A stretch of DNA of 64,000 nucleotides from Aselliscus stoliczkanus (GCA_033961575.1 CM066738.1:100279478-100343477); one strand, 5' to 3'; shown: positions 34,476 to 45,925, counted from the stretch's first letter. Program-made: numbers and translations. Notes: generated by a model not told the origin, from the sequence alone.

Positions 34476-35317
34476 GTAATCTGCCCCTGGGATCTTAACC
34501 ACTTGCTGCCTCCCCTGTCTGAGGTCCTTGAGAAGGCTGCCTTGGGCTCCTTGGGGCTGTTGGCATGGGGGGGCCTGTGAGCTTCTGGGATGAGGGCTGA
34601 TGGATGTGTATGCGTGTGCACATGTGTGTAGCATTTGGGGCACTGTTTTGCTGTGGTGGGGTTCTGGAAGTTAATATTTTTTTTCTGTTTTAAACTTTCT
34701 GAGGCATGAGTATATAAATACCGAGAGAATGTGACAATGGCGTCGGCGGCGGGGGGCACTGAGGTGGTCCCTGGGGATGCTGGAAGGGATGGGGTGCAGT
34801 GCTCACAGGGAAGGTGTTCCCTCTAGATAGGGAGTCCACTAGATACTGGGCCACCCTGTGCATGGGTGTTTAAGACGAGCAGTGTTATTTAAGACCAGCA
34901 GCATTTCACTCGTGTTTCAGAGTTCTGGTAAAAGCTTTAGGTTTGACAGATAACCTTTGAGGTTTTTGCTCCTCACGACGTTGGATAAACTGAAGCGTGT
35001 GTGTTTGATATGGAGAGTAAAGGGGGATTATTTCTGTTAGACATCCCTATTCCCCTAAAGACATTTTGGCCTAGAAAGCTGAGAAGCAATACATTCATTA
35101 GTTTGAACTATCTGATGGATAATTTGTGGAAGAAAACGCTGTTATGGGGTAAACATCTGTCACTCTAGGTAGCAGCAGCGGGAGAGCAGGGAGATGGTCT
35201 TCATTCTTGCATCTGCTGCCTATTGGAAAAGCATCCCCAGATGTTGATAGGAGGAGCCACACTTGGTTATTATAAAGAGAGATTTTTAAAATTGGTGGTT
35301 TTTTTTTTTTTTTTTTT
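34476..35317. other. Unique intronic stretch
   Basis: No gene recognised. A short CGG/GGCG-rich patch lies at 34740-34757. Confidence 0.35.
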
Positions 35318-35587
35318 GTAGATTTTACTGGGGAATTGGGGAAGGGGAACAGCCAAGTTTTTGTCCTTCAATCTTTGTTGTGGAGGGTGAGGCTAGCTCA
35401 GCTCCAAGTCCAGTCGCTATCCGGCCACCCATCGGCAGCTCACGGCCTCTTGGCCGCTCAGTTCAAGGTGTCTTGTTCAATCTGAGTTGCGGGTGGGCGT
35501 AGCCCACCATCCCATGCGAGAGTGGAGCTGGCGACCATGTTGCTCAGAGCTCCCGCTCTTAACCAACTGAGCCACTTGGCTGGCCCG
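35318..35587 (-). mobile_element. Rhin-1-type SINE
   Basis: Minus-strand copy running from 'gattttactggggaattggg' through 'ggctagctcagctccaagtc' to a tRNA-like head ending gccacttggctggccc. Confidence 0.85.
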
Positions 35588-35679
35588 AATTGTTTTTATT
35601 TATTTATTTTTTATTTTTTTAAAATCATCAAGTACAAAGCAAGCAAGCAAGAAAAAGAAAGCAGTCATTTATTTATTTA

Positions 35680-35782
35680 TTTATTTTTTGAGGGCAGTGT
35701 CACTGGCCCTCATATGTGGGACCCGAACCGGGGCCACTGGCTTCCCAAACCAACGCTTAACCACCACGCCCCTCGGCCAGCC
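35680..35782 (-). mobile_element. SINE B (tRNA-derived)
   Basis: Minus-strand SINE B with tail (TTTA)n. The target-site duplication aaagcagtcatttatt starts near 35658 and at 35783, so about 16 bp. Confidence 0.9.
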
Positions 35783-36428
35783 CAAAGCAGTCATTTATTA
35801 ATGGGTAGAGTGAGCAGCACTGGAGTTTGGGGGTTGCCCCAAGCTAGCTAACTTGTGTAACCTGTGACAGAAAAGTTTGCTACTGGCTGACTTGCCATGT
35901 TGACCGAGTTCAGGAGCAACTGTTTTTTTCCTGCCCCTGTCCCACCTCTGACAGGAAGAGAGAGCAGCAGTCCCACAGAGCCCTCTCTCAAGCTTTCAAG
36001 CGGGGTGGGGGGCGGGGAAGCTTCCTTTGGGGTAGGACAGGTAGAGTTGGGGTGCATGGGGCAAGTCCTGGTCAGAGAAATGGGAGCAACCACACTCCTA
36101 AGCATCAAAAGTTGCCTGGGCCTTGACAGCTGTTGCATGACAGTTAATATTACCGTGACATTGTTCTCTGCTACGTTCCATGAATGAAAAGCTTGTGGTA
36201 TTTTAGTGACATTGTGAATTACATAGATGGTTGTGGACAAGCTTTGGAAATGTGTGTGTTTGGGAAAATGGATTCCAAGTCTCCAATAATGAGCTTGCAA
36301 ATGAAGCTTTGGAACATAACCCCTGTTTTTAAGCAATGGGTTTATTGTTATTTGTACAGAAGGACGTTGGCACACATGTGGAAATCTGGATGCTGGAATG
36401 AACCGTCGAAACAAAATAAAACCATCAG

Positions 36429-36475
36429 GGCCGGCCGAGTGGCGCGCTGGTTAAGCGCTGGCTTGGGAAGCCAGC
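36429..36475 (+). mobile_element. SINE B 5' tRNA-half fragment
   Basis: Only the first 47 bases (gggccggccgagtggcgcgc to ggcttgggaagccagc) are present, and then unique sequence follows. The 3' half and A-tail are missing. This is not the usual 5' truncation of retroposed copies. Confidence 0.75.
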
Positions 36476-36489
36476 AATATCTTCCTCTA

Positions 36490-37700
36490 CCCTGATTTGT
36501 TTATTTTTGTTTTTTTTCCCCTGACTCTTCTGAACCTGTGTGGGACAGGTTGAACCCTCGTATTTGCCTCCGAGTACTTACCTTCCTTATTAGAGAAACA
36601 ATGAAGATTGGAAACTCTGTGAGGAGCAGGAATGCCTGCATTTTCCAGGCAGTTTCTCCTTAACACAGTGTTTTGCATAGAGTCCAAATTGTGTATTTCC
36701 CCAAGGACACCTTCATTACAATGGCAGCAACTACCTATTCTAACAGTCTCTCCTAGTGTTTGACGGGCTATTTATACTTGAGAGTGACAAATGCATCTCT
36801 TTCATTTTAGAAAGGAATCGTTCAGAAAATGGTTGCAGCCCAGGAGTAACTGTGCAGCTCAAAATCCTAGCTCTTTGTTTATCTGGACTTTGAAAAATGG
36901 TTTTGGTTTTAGGATGGGAAGCATACTGTATTCATAATTTGTTGATTTCCTTCTCCATCTTGATATCACACATTCCATTGTTTGTTCTTGTTCCAGGACA
37001 TTCTGCTTTTCTTACCTTTTGGTTCTATTCTTCTGTTACTTGGTGGCATTCATCTGGGGTACATAAGGCTTTTCCAAAGGGTTGGTAATGCAAGTTGGTC
37101 TTTCAATTAAAGAGGCGAGAAACACTTTGTAAAAATACCAGGTGGTGTTTTCATGGCACCTGGAATTTTTGCTCATCTCTCCAAGCCTTTACCATCACAG
37201 CAAAACCAGGAATAGGTATGTGTCACAGAAGAGTGAATGGGATATTTCTCAAGTTTAATAATTGGTCCATGATGCACTTATTAAGTGTACATAATAAGTG
37301 TCTGTTAGGTGTATTAATATTTAATGTGCAAAGGATGTGGGAAATGTAATGATTTAAGTTGTGATAACCCTTGACTTCAAGGAGCATACCTTAAACATTT
37401 TGGGACCTTTTTACTGTGCAATACAATACACGGAAGGCACACACACAAAATACCCAGCTTGGGTGTAATGTGGTGACTCTTGTGTGTTCACTGCCCACCC
37501 TGCCATCACCTTCCCTTCCCTTGACTCCTTTTTTCCCTAAGCTTTCAGATTTAAATTAGAAACTCTAATTCTTAAACAGTCTGACGTTTTTAAGGGATAT
37601 GTGCTTATAACTGGAAATGTGAGGGGGGGAAAATCATCAATAACCCAACCAGAGCCAAAAAAATGGTAAAATTTTTAATGCTTCTAGTTGTTTTCTTTTT
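36490..37700. other. Unique intronic stretch
   Basis: No gene recognised. A T-run at 37690-37714 leads into the next SINE. Confidence 0.35.
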
Positions 37701-37711
37701 TTTTTTTTTTT

Positions 37712-38141
37712 AAGATTTTACTGGGGAACCGGTGGAGGGGAACAGCGTTGGGGAATTGGGGAAGGGGAACAGACAAGCCGCTGTCTTTTTGTTCCCCAGC
37801 CTAGTTGCGGAGGATGTTGCCCCACCGTTGGTATCATCATTGCGCTCCTCCCGGACGAGGCAGATCTGTCGCCGGCCTCTGGATGTCGCTCACCGCGGCC
37901 ACCGGCAGCTCACGCTGGCTGCCAGCCGCTCACGCTGGCTGCTGGCCACTCACTGTAGCCTATGGCAGCCCACTGCAGCAGGGGCCGCAGCCCACACCAT
38001 CACCAGGGCTCTCACAGCCCAGCTCCAGGTGGAGCTGCTGCCAGCTGCAGAGGGCAGCGTCACTGGCCCTCACGTGGGATCCGAACCGGGCCGCTGGCAT
38101 TCCAAAACCAGCGCCCAACCAATGCGCCACTCGGCCGGCCC
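37712..38141 (-). mobile_element. Composite SINE (~430 bp family)
   Basis: Minus-strand full-length copy: tail 'gattttactggggaaccgg' with a duplicated 'ggggaattggggaagggg', middle 'caggggccgcagcccacac', then the SINE B head ending cactcggccggccc. The flanking repeat cttctagttgttttct / ctctagttgttttcta supports an 11-13 bp target-site duplication. Confidence 0.88.
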
Positions 38142-38454
38142 TCTAGTTGTTTTCTAATGAATATTCTTTTACACATTGAGATGGTACTGTTGATGCAGTT
38201 TTTACACTGCCTTTTTAATGGATAAAATCAGCATTGCCTTTAAAAATAATGCTTTAGTAAGTGATTGTAAAACGCTCCATTATATGGATATTCTCTTATT
38301 TACTTGTCTGTTCCATATTCTTTGACTGTAGTTGTTTCTAGTATTTTCCATATTACCAGTAGGCTATGGGAAGCATTTTTATCCATCATGAGCTTTCCTT
38401 TTAAATGTCCTTTACTATCAGTTTCTCTTAATGAGTCTAAGAATATATACATAT

Positions 38455-38636
38455 AAAAAAATTTTTTTTATTGAGGAATAGCCATGGTCATCGGTTACAT
38501 ATTACTTTCATGCTACAATGGCAGAGTTGACTCTTTTAAGGAGGGCACAGCTCACAGTGGCCCATGTGGGGATCAAATTGGCAACCTTGGTATTATCAAC
38601 ACCAAGCTCTTAACCAACTGAGCTAACCGTCACCCC
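38455..38636 (-). mobile_element. tRNA-derived SINE, 'gaggaatagccatgg' subtype
   Basis: Sister of the copy at 20769-20955: 'attgaggaatagccatgg', 'actttcatgctacaatggc', then a tRNA-like head ('ggggatcaaattggcaacc', 'cttaaccaactgagctaacc'). Flanking atatacat repeats lie at about 38443 and 38638. Confidence 0.82.
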
Positions 38637-38644
38637 AACATATA

Positions 38645-39029
38645 CATTTTTTTTATGAGGAACTTAAATTCTAAGTAGAAAGTAAGTATATTAATTTGTA
38701 AGGGTAGAGAAGGCTTCTGATTTGATAGCTGAATATGTAGGCCTAGCATGGTGCCTTAATATTGTAGGTACTCAGTGAATGTCTATTGACTGAACGTAAA
38801 AAGACAATGATCATATAGAAGGGTTCAGTTAGTGGTATACACAGAAAGTGCTACAGTGGTTCATAATAATTAAGATAATAGCTAATGCTTTGTGTGTAAG
38901 AACTGGACTCCTGGATATTGGTTTAAGTGATTTACACATTGTCTCTTGGGATTTTGGGAGTGGAGGGAGTTCCCTTCTAATGTTCACACTGTGGGGAGGA
39001 AGTGAGACTTTAAATTAAGTGGGCTTGAA
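38645..39029. other. Unique intronic stretch
   Basis: No gene or clear repeat. Generic intronic sequence. Confidence 0.3.
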
Positions 39030-39385
39030 AAATGACAACAACCCAAATGTCCATCAGCTGATGAATGGATAAACGGAATGTGGCGCTACAGACATAGAAC
39101 AGAATATTACTCAGTAATAAAAAGGAATGAAGTACGAATGCGTATTACCACGCAGATGGGAACATTATCTAAGTGAAAGGAGCCAATCAAAAAAGGCCGT
39201 GTATTGTGTAATTCCATTTATGTGCAATGTCTGGATAGTGGCTCCATAGAGACAGAAAGTACATTAATGATTGCTTAGGGCTAGGGAAAGAGGAAAATGG
39301 GTAGGTTTTTGGTGTTTTTTTTTTAGGTGATGAAATGTTCTAAAATTCAATACATCTCAATAAAGCTATTTAAAAATTAGGTGAG
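39030..39385 (+). mobile_element. L1 3' end
   Basis: End of ORF2 plus 3' UTR: 'caaatgtccatcagctgatg', 'aatattactcagtaataaaa', 'aaaaaaggccgtgtattgtg', 'aattccatttatgtgcaatg', ending 'acatctcaataaagct'. 5'-truncated. Confidence 0.88.
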
Positions 39386-39419
39386 CTTTCGCATTGTAGA
39401 AGGCAGGTCGGGGTGGTTG

Positions 39420-39915
39420 CATTAGGGCTGCCATAACAAATACAATGGACTAGGGGCTTAAACCACGGGAATGTATTGCCTCATAGTTTTGGGGGCTAGA
39501 AGTCCAAGATCAAGGTGTGAGCAGGTTTGGTTTCCCTGCAGCCGTTCTCCTTGGCTTGCCAGATGGCTGCGCTCTCACCATGTCCTCACATGGCATTTCC
39601 TTTGTGCAGTGTGCATCCCTGGTATCCTTCTGTTGTGTCCAAATTTCCTTTTTTTTTTTTTGAGGGCAGTGTCACTGGCTCTCATATATGGGACCTAAAC
39701 GGGGGCCGCTGGCGTCCCAAGCCAGCGCTTAACCACTGCACCACTCGGCCGGCCCTTTTTTTTTTTTTTTTTTAAATAAGGACACAAGTCATATTGGATT
39801 GGGGCCCACCCTAATGGCTTCATTTGAACTTAATCACCTCTTTAAAGGCTCCTCCATAAACAGGCACATTTTGAGGTACTGGGGGTTAGAGCTTCAGCCT
39901 GTGCATGTTCAGGGG
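39420..39915 (-). mobile_element. MLT1-type ERVL-MaLR LTR
   Basis: Antisense MLT1 pattern: 'agggctgccataacaaatac', 'gggggctagaagtccaag', 'accatgtcctcacatggc', 'catattggattggggccc', 'aatcacctctttaaaggc', 'gaggtactgggggttagag'. It is a solitary, non-coding LTR relic interrupted by a SINE. Confidence 0.82.
39648..39766 (-). mobile_element. SINE B nested in MLT1 LTR
   Basis: Minus-strand SINE B between 'tccaaatttcc' and 'aaataaggacac' of the LTR, so it inserted later than the LTR. T-runs on both sides blur the target-site duplication. Confidence 0.88.
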
Positions 39916-40330
39916 ACACACTGTGGTTACCAGGTTGAGCTGAGGAACTGAGTGGAGATGCAGAGGTAAATGTTTCTGGGGCCAGAGGATGGACAGCAAG
40001 AGGAAGTATGCATGGAAGTGTGGGATTGGGTCCGTTAAGGAAGGATGAGTGCAGCAGTTAGCAGGGTGGGCTTGGTCCTGTAGGCAGTCGGGTGGATGAA
40101 CCGAGTGTGACACACTGAAAGCATGCTTCCAGGAAATTAATCAGTGCTGCCCTGCGGGTGTGCTGCTGAGGGAAGAGGCTGGAAGGAAGGAAATGAGTGT
40201 GGAAGGAAGCAAGATGATGACATTGGAAGTGCAAGGATTGGAGACCTTGCAAAGGTCAAGTTCCGAACCAAGGAGCCCGAGGTGACCTCAGAGTTTTGCC
40301 TTGACATTTGCAAATGCAATAACGGGAAAT

Positions 40331-41384
40331 AGGGAAATTAGGTAAATGAACATATAGGTCCCATTTTTGATAAGTTTATGGTATGTAAAATATTATTGAT
40401 GCACTCTTTAGTGTGTTGTCTTTTTTTTAAAGTGAGAAAGTACAACAACTTTCATAGCTTTCTTCCAAGCTGAATCTTTGCTACCAGTCTCCCTCCACCC
40501 CCATTAAAAAGGGAATCTTTTACTTTACACTAATTAACCACAGATTCTCTTAAGAGAGTTTTTCAGGAACCTGACCCTGAGGGTTGGTTGGAGACAAGTG
40601 TATTTGTTTATCATTTGCATTAGTTCATGTCATACAGTTTAGCAGATTTTATAGCTGGTTCCTTGGCAAGGGATGGTTAGGATCCCTGCTGACTAATTAT
40701 GATTTGGGGTTTTACCTTGTTTATAACCTTCAGAGCATGGGGGTATCTACTTTTTGGTTTGGGTAAACTTTGCTTGTGGATACTGAAGTTTGAATTTCAT
40801 AATATCTTATTTTGACTTTTATTCCTTTAAAACGTGTGGCCCTAATCTAACTTCATTGGGCGCTGTAGAGAATTCATATTCATACCCTCCCTTGTCAGAG
40901 AATGGAGCATTGAAAAGAACCAGAGACAGCTCTGCAGGTAAAGCTCCTTGAGATACAGAATAGTGGGGAAAAGCACTAACAGTTGTGTCAAGGGAGAGAA
41001 TATAAGGAGAGTTTCATAGCTGCTTGTGTCTCCAAAAGAAACCCTGGAAGGGTTCTCAAGAAAGCTGGCCATAGTGGTTCCATGTGTGCGTGTGTGTGCG
41101 TGCGTGTGTGTGTGTGTGTTTGTGTGTGTGTAATGACAGGATGTGGGTCAGGGCGAGAGGGATGTTTTTACAGTGTGTCATACACATTGTTTGAACTATA
41201 TAAATGTATTACTCATTTAGGAAAACAATTTTATTTTGTAAAAATGTTAGAGAAAAATTCTCGAGTCCTTGGTTTTTAGCCCCCCGCCACTTTGTTGTTC
41301 TGCCACAGCACACAAACACGATATTAGTTATTTTAGTATTTTAAAACAAACATGTATTAGGTCACACAGTCATCCCTTCTTTTC
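40331..41384. other. Unique intronic stretch
   Basis: No gene recognised. Contains the TG microsatellite listed separately. Confidence 0.3.
41083..41132. repeat. (TG)n microsatellite, imperfect
   Basis: About 50 bases of TG repeats with CG and TT interruptions (gtgtgcgtgtgtgtgcgtgc and so on). Confidence 0.9.
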
Positions 41385-41439
41385 TATGAAAGTTAGTCTC
41401 TATTTCTAGCTAATTAGATTTCTCAGCTTCTTGCCAAAA

Positions 41440-42199
41440 GAATTTTATTCTGTCCTATCTCTGGGCCTTTCAGTCCAAGCTGATGATGTTTCTGCCAGTA
41501 TAATTCTTTTATAAATTTTGTGGTTGTCCTGTGCAACCTTACTGGACACATGGACAGATGCCACACCTGCAGATCTCCTCAAGATAAGCTGTTTTGTACA
41601 TTGAGCTTCTGCTGAGACTGCTGAGGGACAGTGCCCTTACTTCTGTTTTTTTTTTGAGGGCAGTGTCACTGGCTCTCATATGTGGGACCCGAACTGGGGC
41701 TGCTGGCTTCTCAAGCCAGCGCTTAACCACTGCGCCACTCGGCCGGCTCTTACTTCTTAGAACCCCTTTTGTTTGCAGAAATGCTTCTCCCAGGCAATGC
41801 CTTGGAGATTTTTGGAGTTCTTAACAAGGACTTTATAGGTGGCATCTTCAACACTCTGCCTGGAAGTCTCCATAGCTAATCTGTTTTATTAGATACATTT
41901 TTTACCTTTGATATTACAGCAGGCAACAATGTTGCCAAACTCTGTCACTATGTAACAAGGATTCTCTCTGCTGCAGCTTCTAATAACATTTCCCTCACTT
42001 GGCACCATCACTTACGCCTCCTGAAAGACACTCGGGGTTCTACTAACGGGTGTACTGAGCGTTCTCAGGACTCTTCAGGCTTTTGCTAACATGCTTTTAA
42101 GTCCTTCCAGCTTCTCCCTATTGCCAGGTTCCAAAGCCATTCACATAGTGTAGTTTGTTTTTTTAACAGCAGCACACCAATCCCAGTCACCCAAATGTG
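41440..42199 (-). mobile_element. ERVL-MaLR internal-region relic
   Basis: Antisense MaLR internal-like sequence: 'ctgggcctttcagtccaagc', 'tgatgatgtttctgccag', 'atgccacacctgcagatctc', 'ttgagcttctgctgagact', 'atttccctcacttggcacca'. It is degenerate with no reading frame preserved. Assignment is from remembered consensus wording. Confidence 0.55.
41644..41748 (-). mobile_element. SINE B nested in MaLR relic
   Basis: Minus-strand SINE B ending actcggccggct. The target-site duplication cttacttct lies at about 41635-41643 and 41749-41757. Confidence 0.9.
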
Positions 42200-42520
42200 T
42201 ATTAGTGATTTATTGCTGCAGCACAAATTAGAGGCTGAAAACAATGAACATTAGTATCTCACATAGGTTTTGCAGGCCAAGGGATCTTGGAGTGGCTCGG
42301 CCGGCTGATTATGACTAAGGATCTGTCCTAGGGTTGTCTTCAGTACATTAGCCAGGGCCACTAGAGCCACGTGAAGGCTTGAATGGGGCTGCAGGATCTG
42401 TTCCAACTTGCCTCGCTCACGTGCCTGGCAAGTTGGTGCCTTTGGCAGAAAGCCACAGTTTCTTGTCATGTGGGACTGTTTGAATGTCTTCACTAGCGTG
42501 ACAGCTATACCTTTCCTCAG
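42200..42520 (-). mobile_element. LTR-like relic adjoining MaLR internal
   Basis: 'gtattagtgatttattgctg', 'cacataggttttgcaggcc' and 'agtggctcggccggctgatt' resemble the antisense end of an old MaLR-type LTR. Boundaries and subfamily are uncertain. Confidence 0.45.
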
Positions 42521-42561
42521 AATGTGTGATTCTAGAGAGCCAAGTGAAAACAGCAAAGCTT

Positions 42562-43013
42562 TTTTTAAAGATTTTTATTGGGGAATTGGGGGAGGGCAAC
42601 AGCGTTGGGGAACCGGGGAAGGGGAGCAGACAAGTTGCTGTCCTTTTGTTCAGTCTAGTTGCGGAGGACGTTGCTTCACTGGCCCATGTTGGTATCATCA
42701 TTGCGCTTTTCCCGGCTGAGGCAGATCGGTCGCCGGCCTCTGGATGGCCGCTCATGGCAGCTCTTGGCAGCTCACTCCGTCTGCCAGCTGCTCATGCTGG
42801 ATGCAGGCTACTCACTGTAGCCTATGGCAGCCCACTGCAGCAGGGGCTGCAGCTATGCCGTCCTGGGGACTCACAGCAGCTCAGCTCCAGGTGGAGCTGT
42901 TGTTCACCATCTTAGCTGTAGAGGGCAGTGTCACTGCCCTCATATATGGGATCCGAACCTGGGCCACTGGCGTCCCAAGCCAGCTCTTGACCGACTCTCC
43001 ACTCGGCCGGCCC
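42562..43013 (-). mobile_element. Composite SINE (~430 bp family)
   Basis: Minus-strand copy. It has the duplicated tail motif, 'cactggcccatgttggtatc', the 'cactgcagcaggggctgcag' middle with an extra 'gttcaccatcttagctgtag' link, then the SINE B head ending ctcggccggcccc. The linker variant is shared with the copy at 62166-62602. Confidence 0.87.
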
Positions 43014-43059
43014 CGTTTTTTTTTTTTTTTAAATAAGATAATTTCATAAATTACACTGT

Positions 43060-43934
43060 CATTTTCACAGCATTCTATTAGTTATAGATCAGTTTTACTT
43101 AGTGTGAGAGGTGACTACACAAGGGTGCAAATTCAGGAGGCCAAAGCTCACTGTCCTGTAAGGCAGGCCCCCATGCTGGGCCATCGTGGAGGCTGGCTAG
43201 CACACTTTCTATGAAATTCCATGGTACACCTCGGCTGATTATGGCATGCCAGTCAGAATGTCTTGGCTTAAAGACAGGCTGACTAATTTCTATGATGTTA
43301 ATTGGGTTGCTATTTTGTTACCATTTGACCCTTGTTTGCAAAACCTCCTAGAATAGGCCTCACCAGGTAGAAGTTTAATGTTACTTATATTCTCTCTGCT
43401 TTTATTACTGGATCCCGCGTGAAAGTACTATGTGAACTTCATCATTGCATTTTTGTATACATGCAATGGAGGCATTGTTTATTTTATTACTCAGTGTCCA
43501 TTTTATAATTTCTCAGAAAAGTGTTTTCCCCCAAAAGTGTAAGCAAAAGCTTGTTTTCTTTTTATTGTTGCCCTGGCTATGAAGGAACTGAAAGTGAAAT
43601 TTGCTCAAGTATGGCAATTATGTTGATCTACTGGCTGCCATATTTCTGCTCTTATTACCGAACATTTTGCTCTGAGATGTTCCAATTTATTTGTGGGGAC
43701 AAAAGCCAGGTATTCTTGAATTCAACAACTATTTATTGAACTCCTGCTTGCTGGACTGTGTTCAAGGTGCTCTGGACACGGAGGTGTACAAACACATGAG
43801 ATAGCTTGCAGATGAGTAATAAGAAAATACATTAACCTTTGCTCCAGTATTTGAAAGACTTGGCTTCAGAGAAAGCCTAATTTATATATATTTCCATCTT
43901 ATTTATTCACATTTTATTTCATAATTCTGTAGTT
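43060..43934. other. Unique intronic stretch
   Basis: No gene recognised. A weak L2/MIR-like end ('caactatttattgaactcct') may lie near 43728-43800. Confidence 0.3.
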
Positions 43935-44070
43935 TGTTCATAGAAAGAAAAAAAAAAGGCAGGAGACAATGTCACTAATAGGAATGACTGATTTTGGAGA
44001 AATGTTCATAGAAAGAAAAAAAAAAGGCAGGAGACAATGTCACGAATAGGAATGACTGATTTTGGAGAAA
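43935..44070. repeat. 68-bp tandem duplication
   Basis: Two head-to-tail copies of a 68-bp unit (43935-44002 and 44003-44070). Each begins tgttcatagaaag, has a 12-A run, and ends gattttggagaaa. They differ by one clear base (cactaat versus cacgaat). Confidence 0.9.
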
Positions 44071-44099
44071 GCGTTTGGAATTGGGCACAGTGATGGAAA

Positions 44100-44235
44100 G
44101 TTCCAGAGCAGCACAATGGACAGAGCTCAGGCTTTGGAGTCCCTTCAGTTTTGAGTTCATTTGCATTTCATGGCTCTTGGGGCAGATTATGAAACCTCTC
44201 ACCCCCACTTCCTCATTTATAAAATGAAGCTGGAG
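44100..44235 (+). mobile_element. MIR SINE relic
   Basis: 'gcacaatggacagagctcag', 'gctttggagtccc', 'gggcagattatgaaacctct' and 'tcctcatttataaaatgaag' follow sense MIR order. Confidence 0.7.
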
Positions 44236-44324
44236 TGAAATAAGAATGTGTCAGTTACCTGGTGAGGATTGGTATGTGGTTGGTGCCCACTGTAGAATGA
44301 TAACTTGCTAATACTTGCTGCATT

Positions 44325-44525
44325 CATTGAGTGTTTACTTGTACCAATCACTGCTGCCCAGGGCTTGACATGGATTTACTCCTGTAATCTTCAGTACAGC
44401 CAAGAGTGCCAATTTTAGCCTTATCCCCATTTTGCAGAAGAGGCATTGGAGTCTCAAACTGAGGTTACATAATTTGCCCATATTCGAGTAGCTAGGAAAA
44501 GGGGGAACCAGGGTTTTCATCCAAG
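44325..44525 (-). mobile_element. MIR SINE relic
   Basis: Reverse MIR: 'ttatccccattttgcagaag', 'aggcattggagtctcaaact', 'gaggttacataatttgccca', 'accagggttttcatcc'. Confidence 0.75.
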
Positions 44526-44951
44526 TAAAAGCCTCTAGGATCTGCTTTCTTAACTGCTGTTCTGTGTTCTAACACATGATGGCATGAGACTTTGAATGTA
44601 AATACACACGTGGTACTGTTACGAAGGTTGCCTTGCCAATTGCCAGAATTTCAATTTATGTGAAATTTAAGAATTCACAGATTAAAAAGAAAAAAAAAAA
44701 TCATCCCCCTGGTACCAAAGAAAAAAGATCCATATATTCCCTGTGTTGAACAGTGTTACAGCAACATGTGGACAGATTCTATTTTAAGGTAAATGGCCAG
44801 GGGTTCATATTAGGAGTCTTGTGTGGGCAAAAGGACATTTCAATGAAATGGAGGTGGTAGTAGGTTCCTTTATAGGTTGTGAGCTCTTGGGAATGTGGAT
44901 TTTGCTGACTAGTGATTTTTAAGAGCAAGACGTTTGGTAAGAAAAACATAA

Positions 44952-45062
44952 GGGCCGGCCAAGTGGCGCGGTGGTTAAACGCTGGCCTGGGAAGCCAGCG
45001 GCCCCAGTTCGGTCACACATATGAGGGCCAGTGACACTGCTCTCAAAAAAAAAAAAAAAAAA
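44952..45062 (+). mobile_element. SINE B (tRNA-derived)
   Basis: Plus-strand copy: gggccggccaagtggcgcgg to gacactgctctc and a long A-tail. The 13-bp target-site duplication aagaaaaacataa lies at about 44939-44951 and 45063-45075. Confidence 0.92.
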
Positions 45063-45075
45063 AAAGAAAAACATA

Positions 45076-45495
45076 AGACATCATATCATGTTAGGTACTT
45101 GTTCTTACCCAGCTTCCCTATATATCATAATTGGTTAGTTTCATAATTATTCTTGTCTCTTTCGTGAACCGGTATTGTAGCTAAGCAGGCTTTTCTTGAA
45201 AAGCAAGAATAACCAAACAGAATTATCTCCAGGCTAGGGGAAAAAATCCTGCCTCCGCATCCAAAATGGAACTGAGACCCTCAGGTCATTATGGTGTGTA
45301 TTCATTTTTCACGGTAAGTTCACTTGAAGAAAGCTCTCCTATAAAGAAGTGTGACACGACGGTTGCCCTCCCCTGCTCCCCCCTTCACCATGCTTTCATG
45401 TCATCTGACGGTATAACCCAGAGGTCAGACGTTGCACAGCTTTTGCTGGAGGAGAACGCTTCCCTCCACTCTCTAGACATAATAAACACTTTGAG
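45076..45495. other. Unique intronic stretch
   Basis: No gene or clear repeat. The segment 45266-45480 is unique and moderately GC-rich. Confidence 0.3.
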
Positions 45496-45925
45496 GGGCC
45501 GGCCGAGTGGCGCATTGGTTAAGCGCTGGTTTTGGGATGCCAGCGGCCCCGGTTCCGATCCCACATGAGGGCCAGTGACACTGCCCTTTACAGCTAACAA
45601 CAGCTTCACCTGGAGCTGGGCTGTGCGAGCCCCGGTGACAGTGTAGGCTGCAGCCCCTGCTGCAGTGGGCTGCCATGGGCTACAGTGAGTGGCTGGCAGC
45701 CAAGCGTGAGCTGCCAGTAGCCGCGGTGAGGGACATCCAGAGGCCAGCGACCGATCTGCCTCATCCGTGAAGAGCGCAATGACGATACCAACAGTGAAGC
45801 AACATCCTCCGCAACTAGACTGAAGAACAAAAAGACAGCAACTTGTCTGTTCCCTTTCCCCGATTCCCCAACAGTGTTCCCCTCCTCCGCCAATTCCCCA
45901 ATAAAATCTTTAAAAAAAACAAACA
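45496..45925 (+). mobile_element. Composite SINE (~430 bp family), sense copy
   Basis: The only plus-strand copy, so it shows the layout directly: head ggggccggccgagtggcgca, B-box region 'ggttccgatcccac', 'gggccagtgacactgccctt', middle 'gcagcccctgctgcagtggg' and 'gctacagtgagtggctggca', then tail 'gaacaaaaagacagcaactt' and 'ccccaataaaatctttaaaa'. Imperfect flanks acactttgag / gcactttgac mark the insertion. Confidence 0.9.

Noticed and set aside
41440..42520. Possible intact endogenous retroviral element
   Set aside because: Only degenerate MaLR-type internal and LTR-like sequence is present, without a preserved reading frame, and it is interrupted by a SINE.
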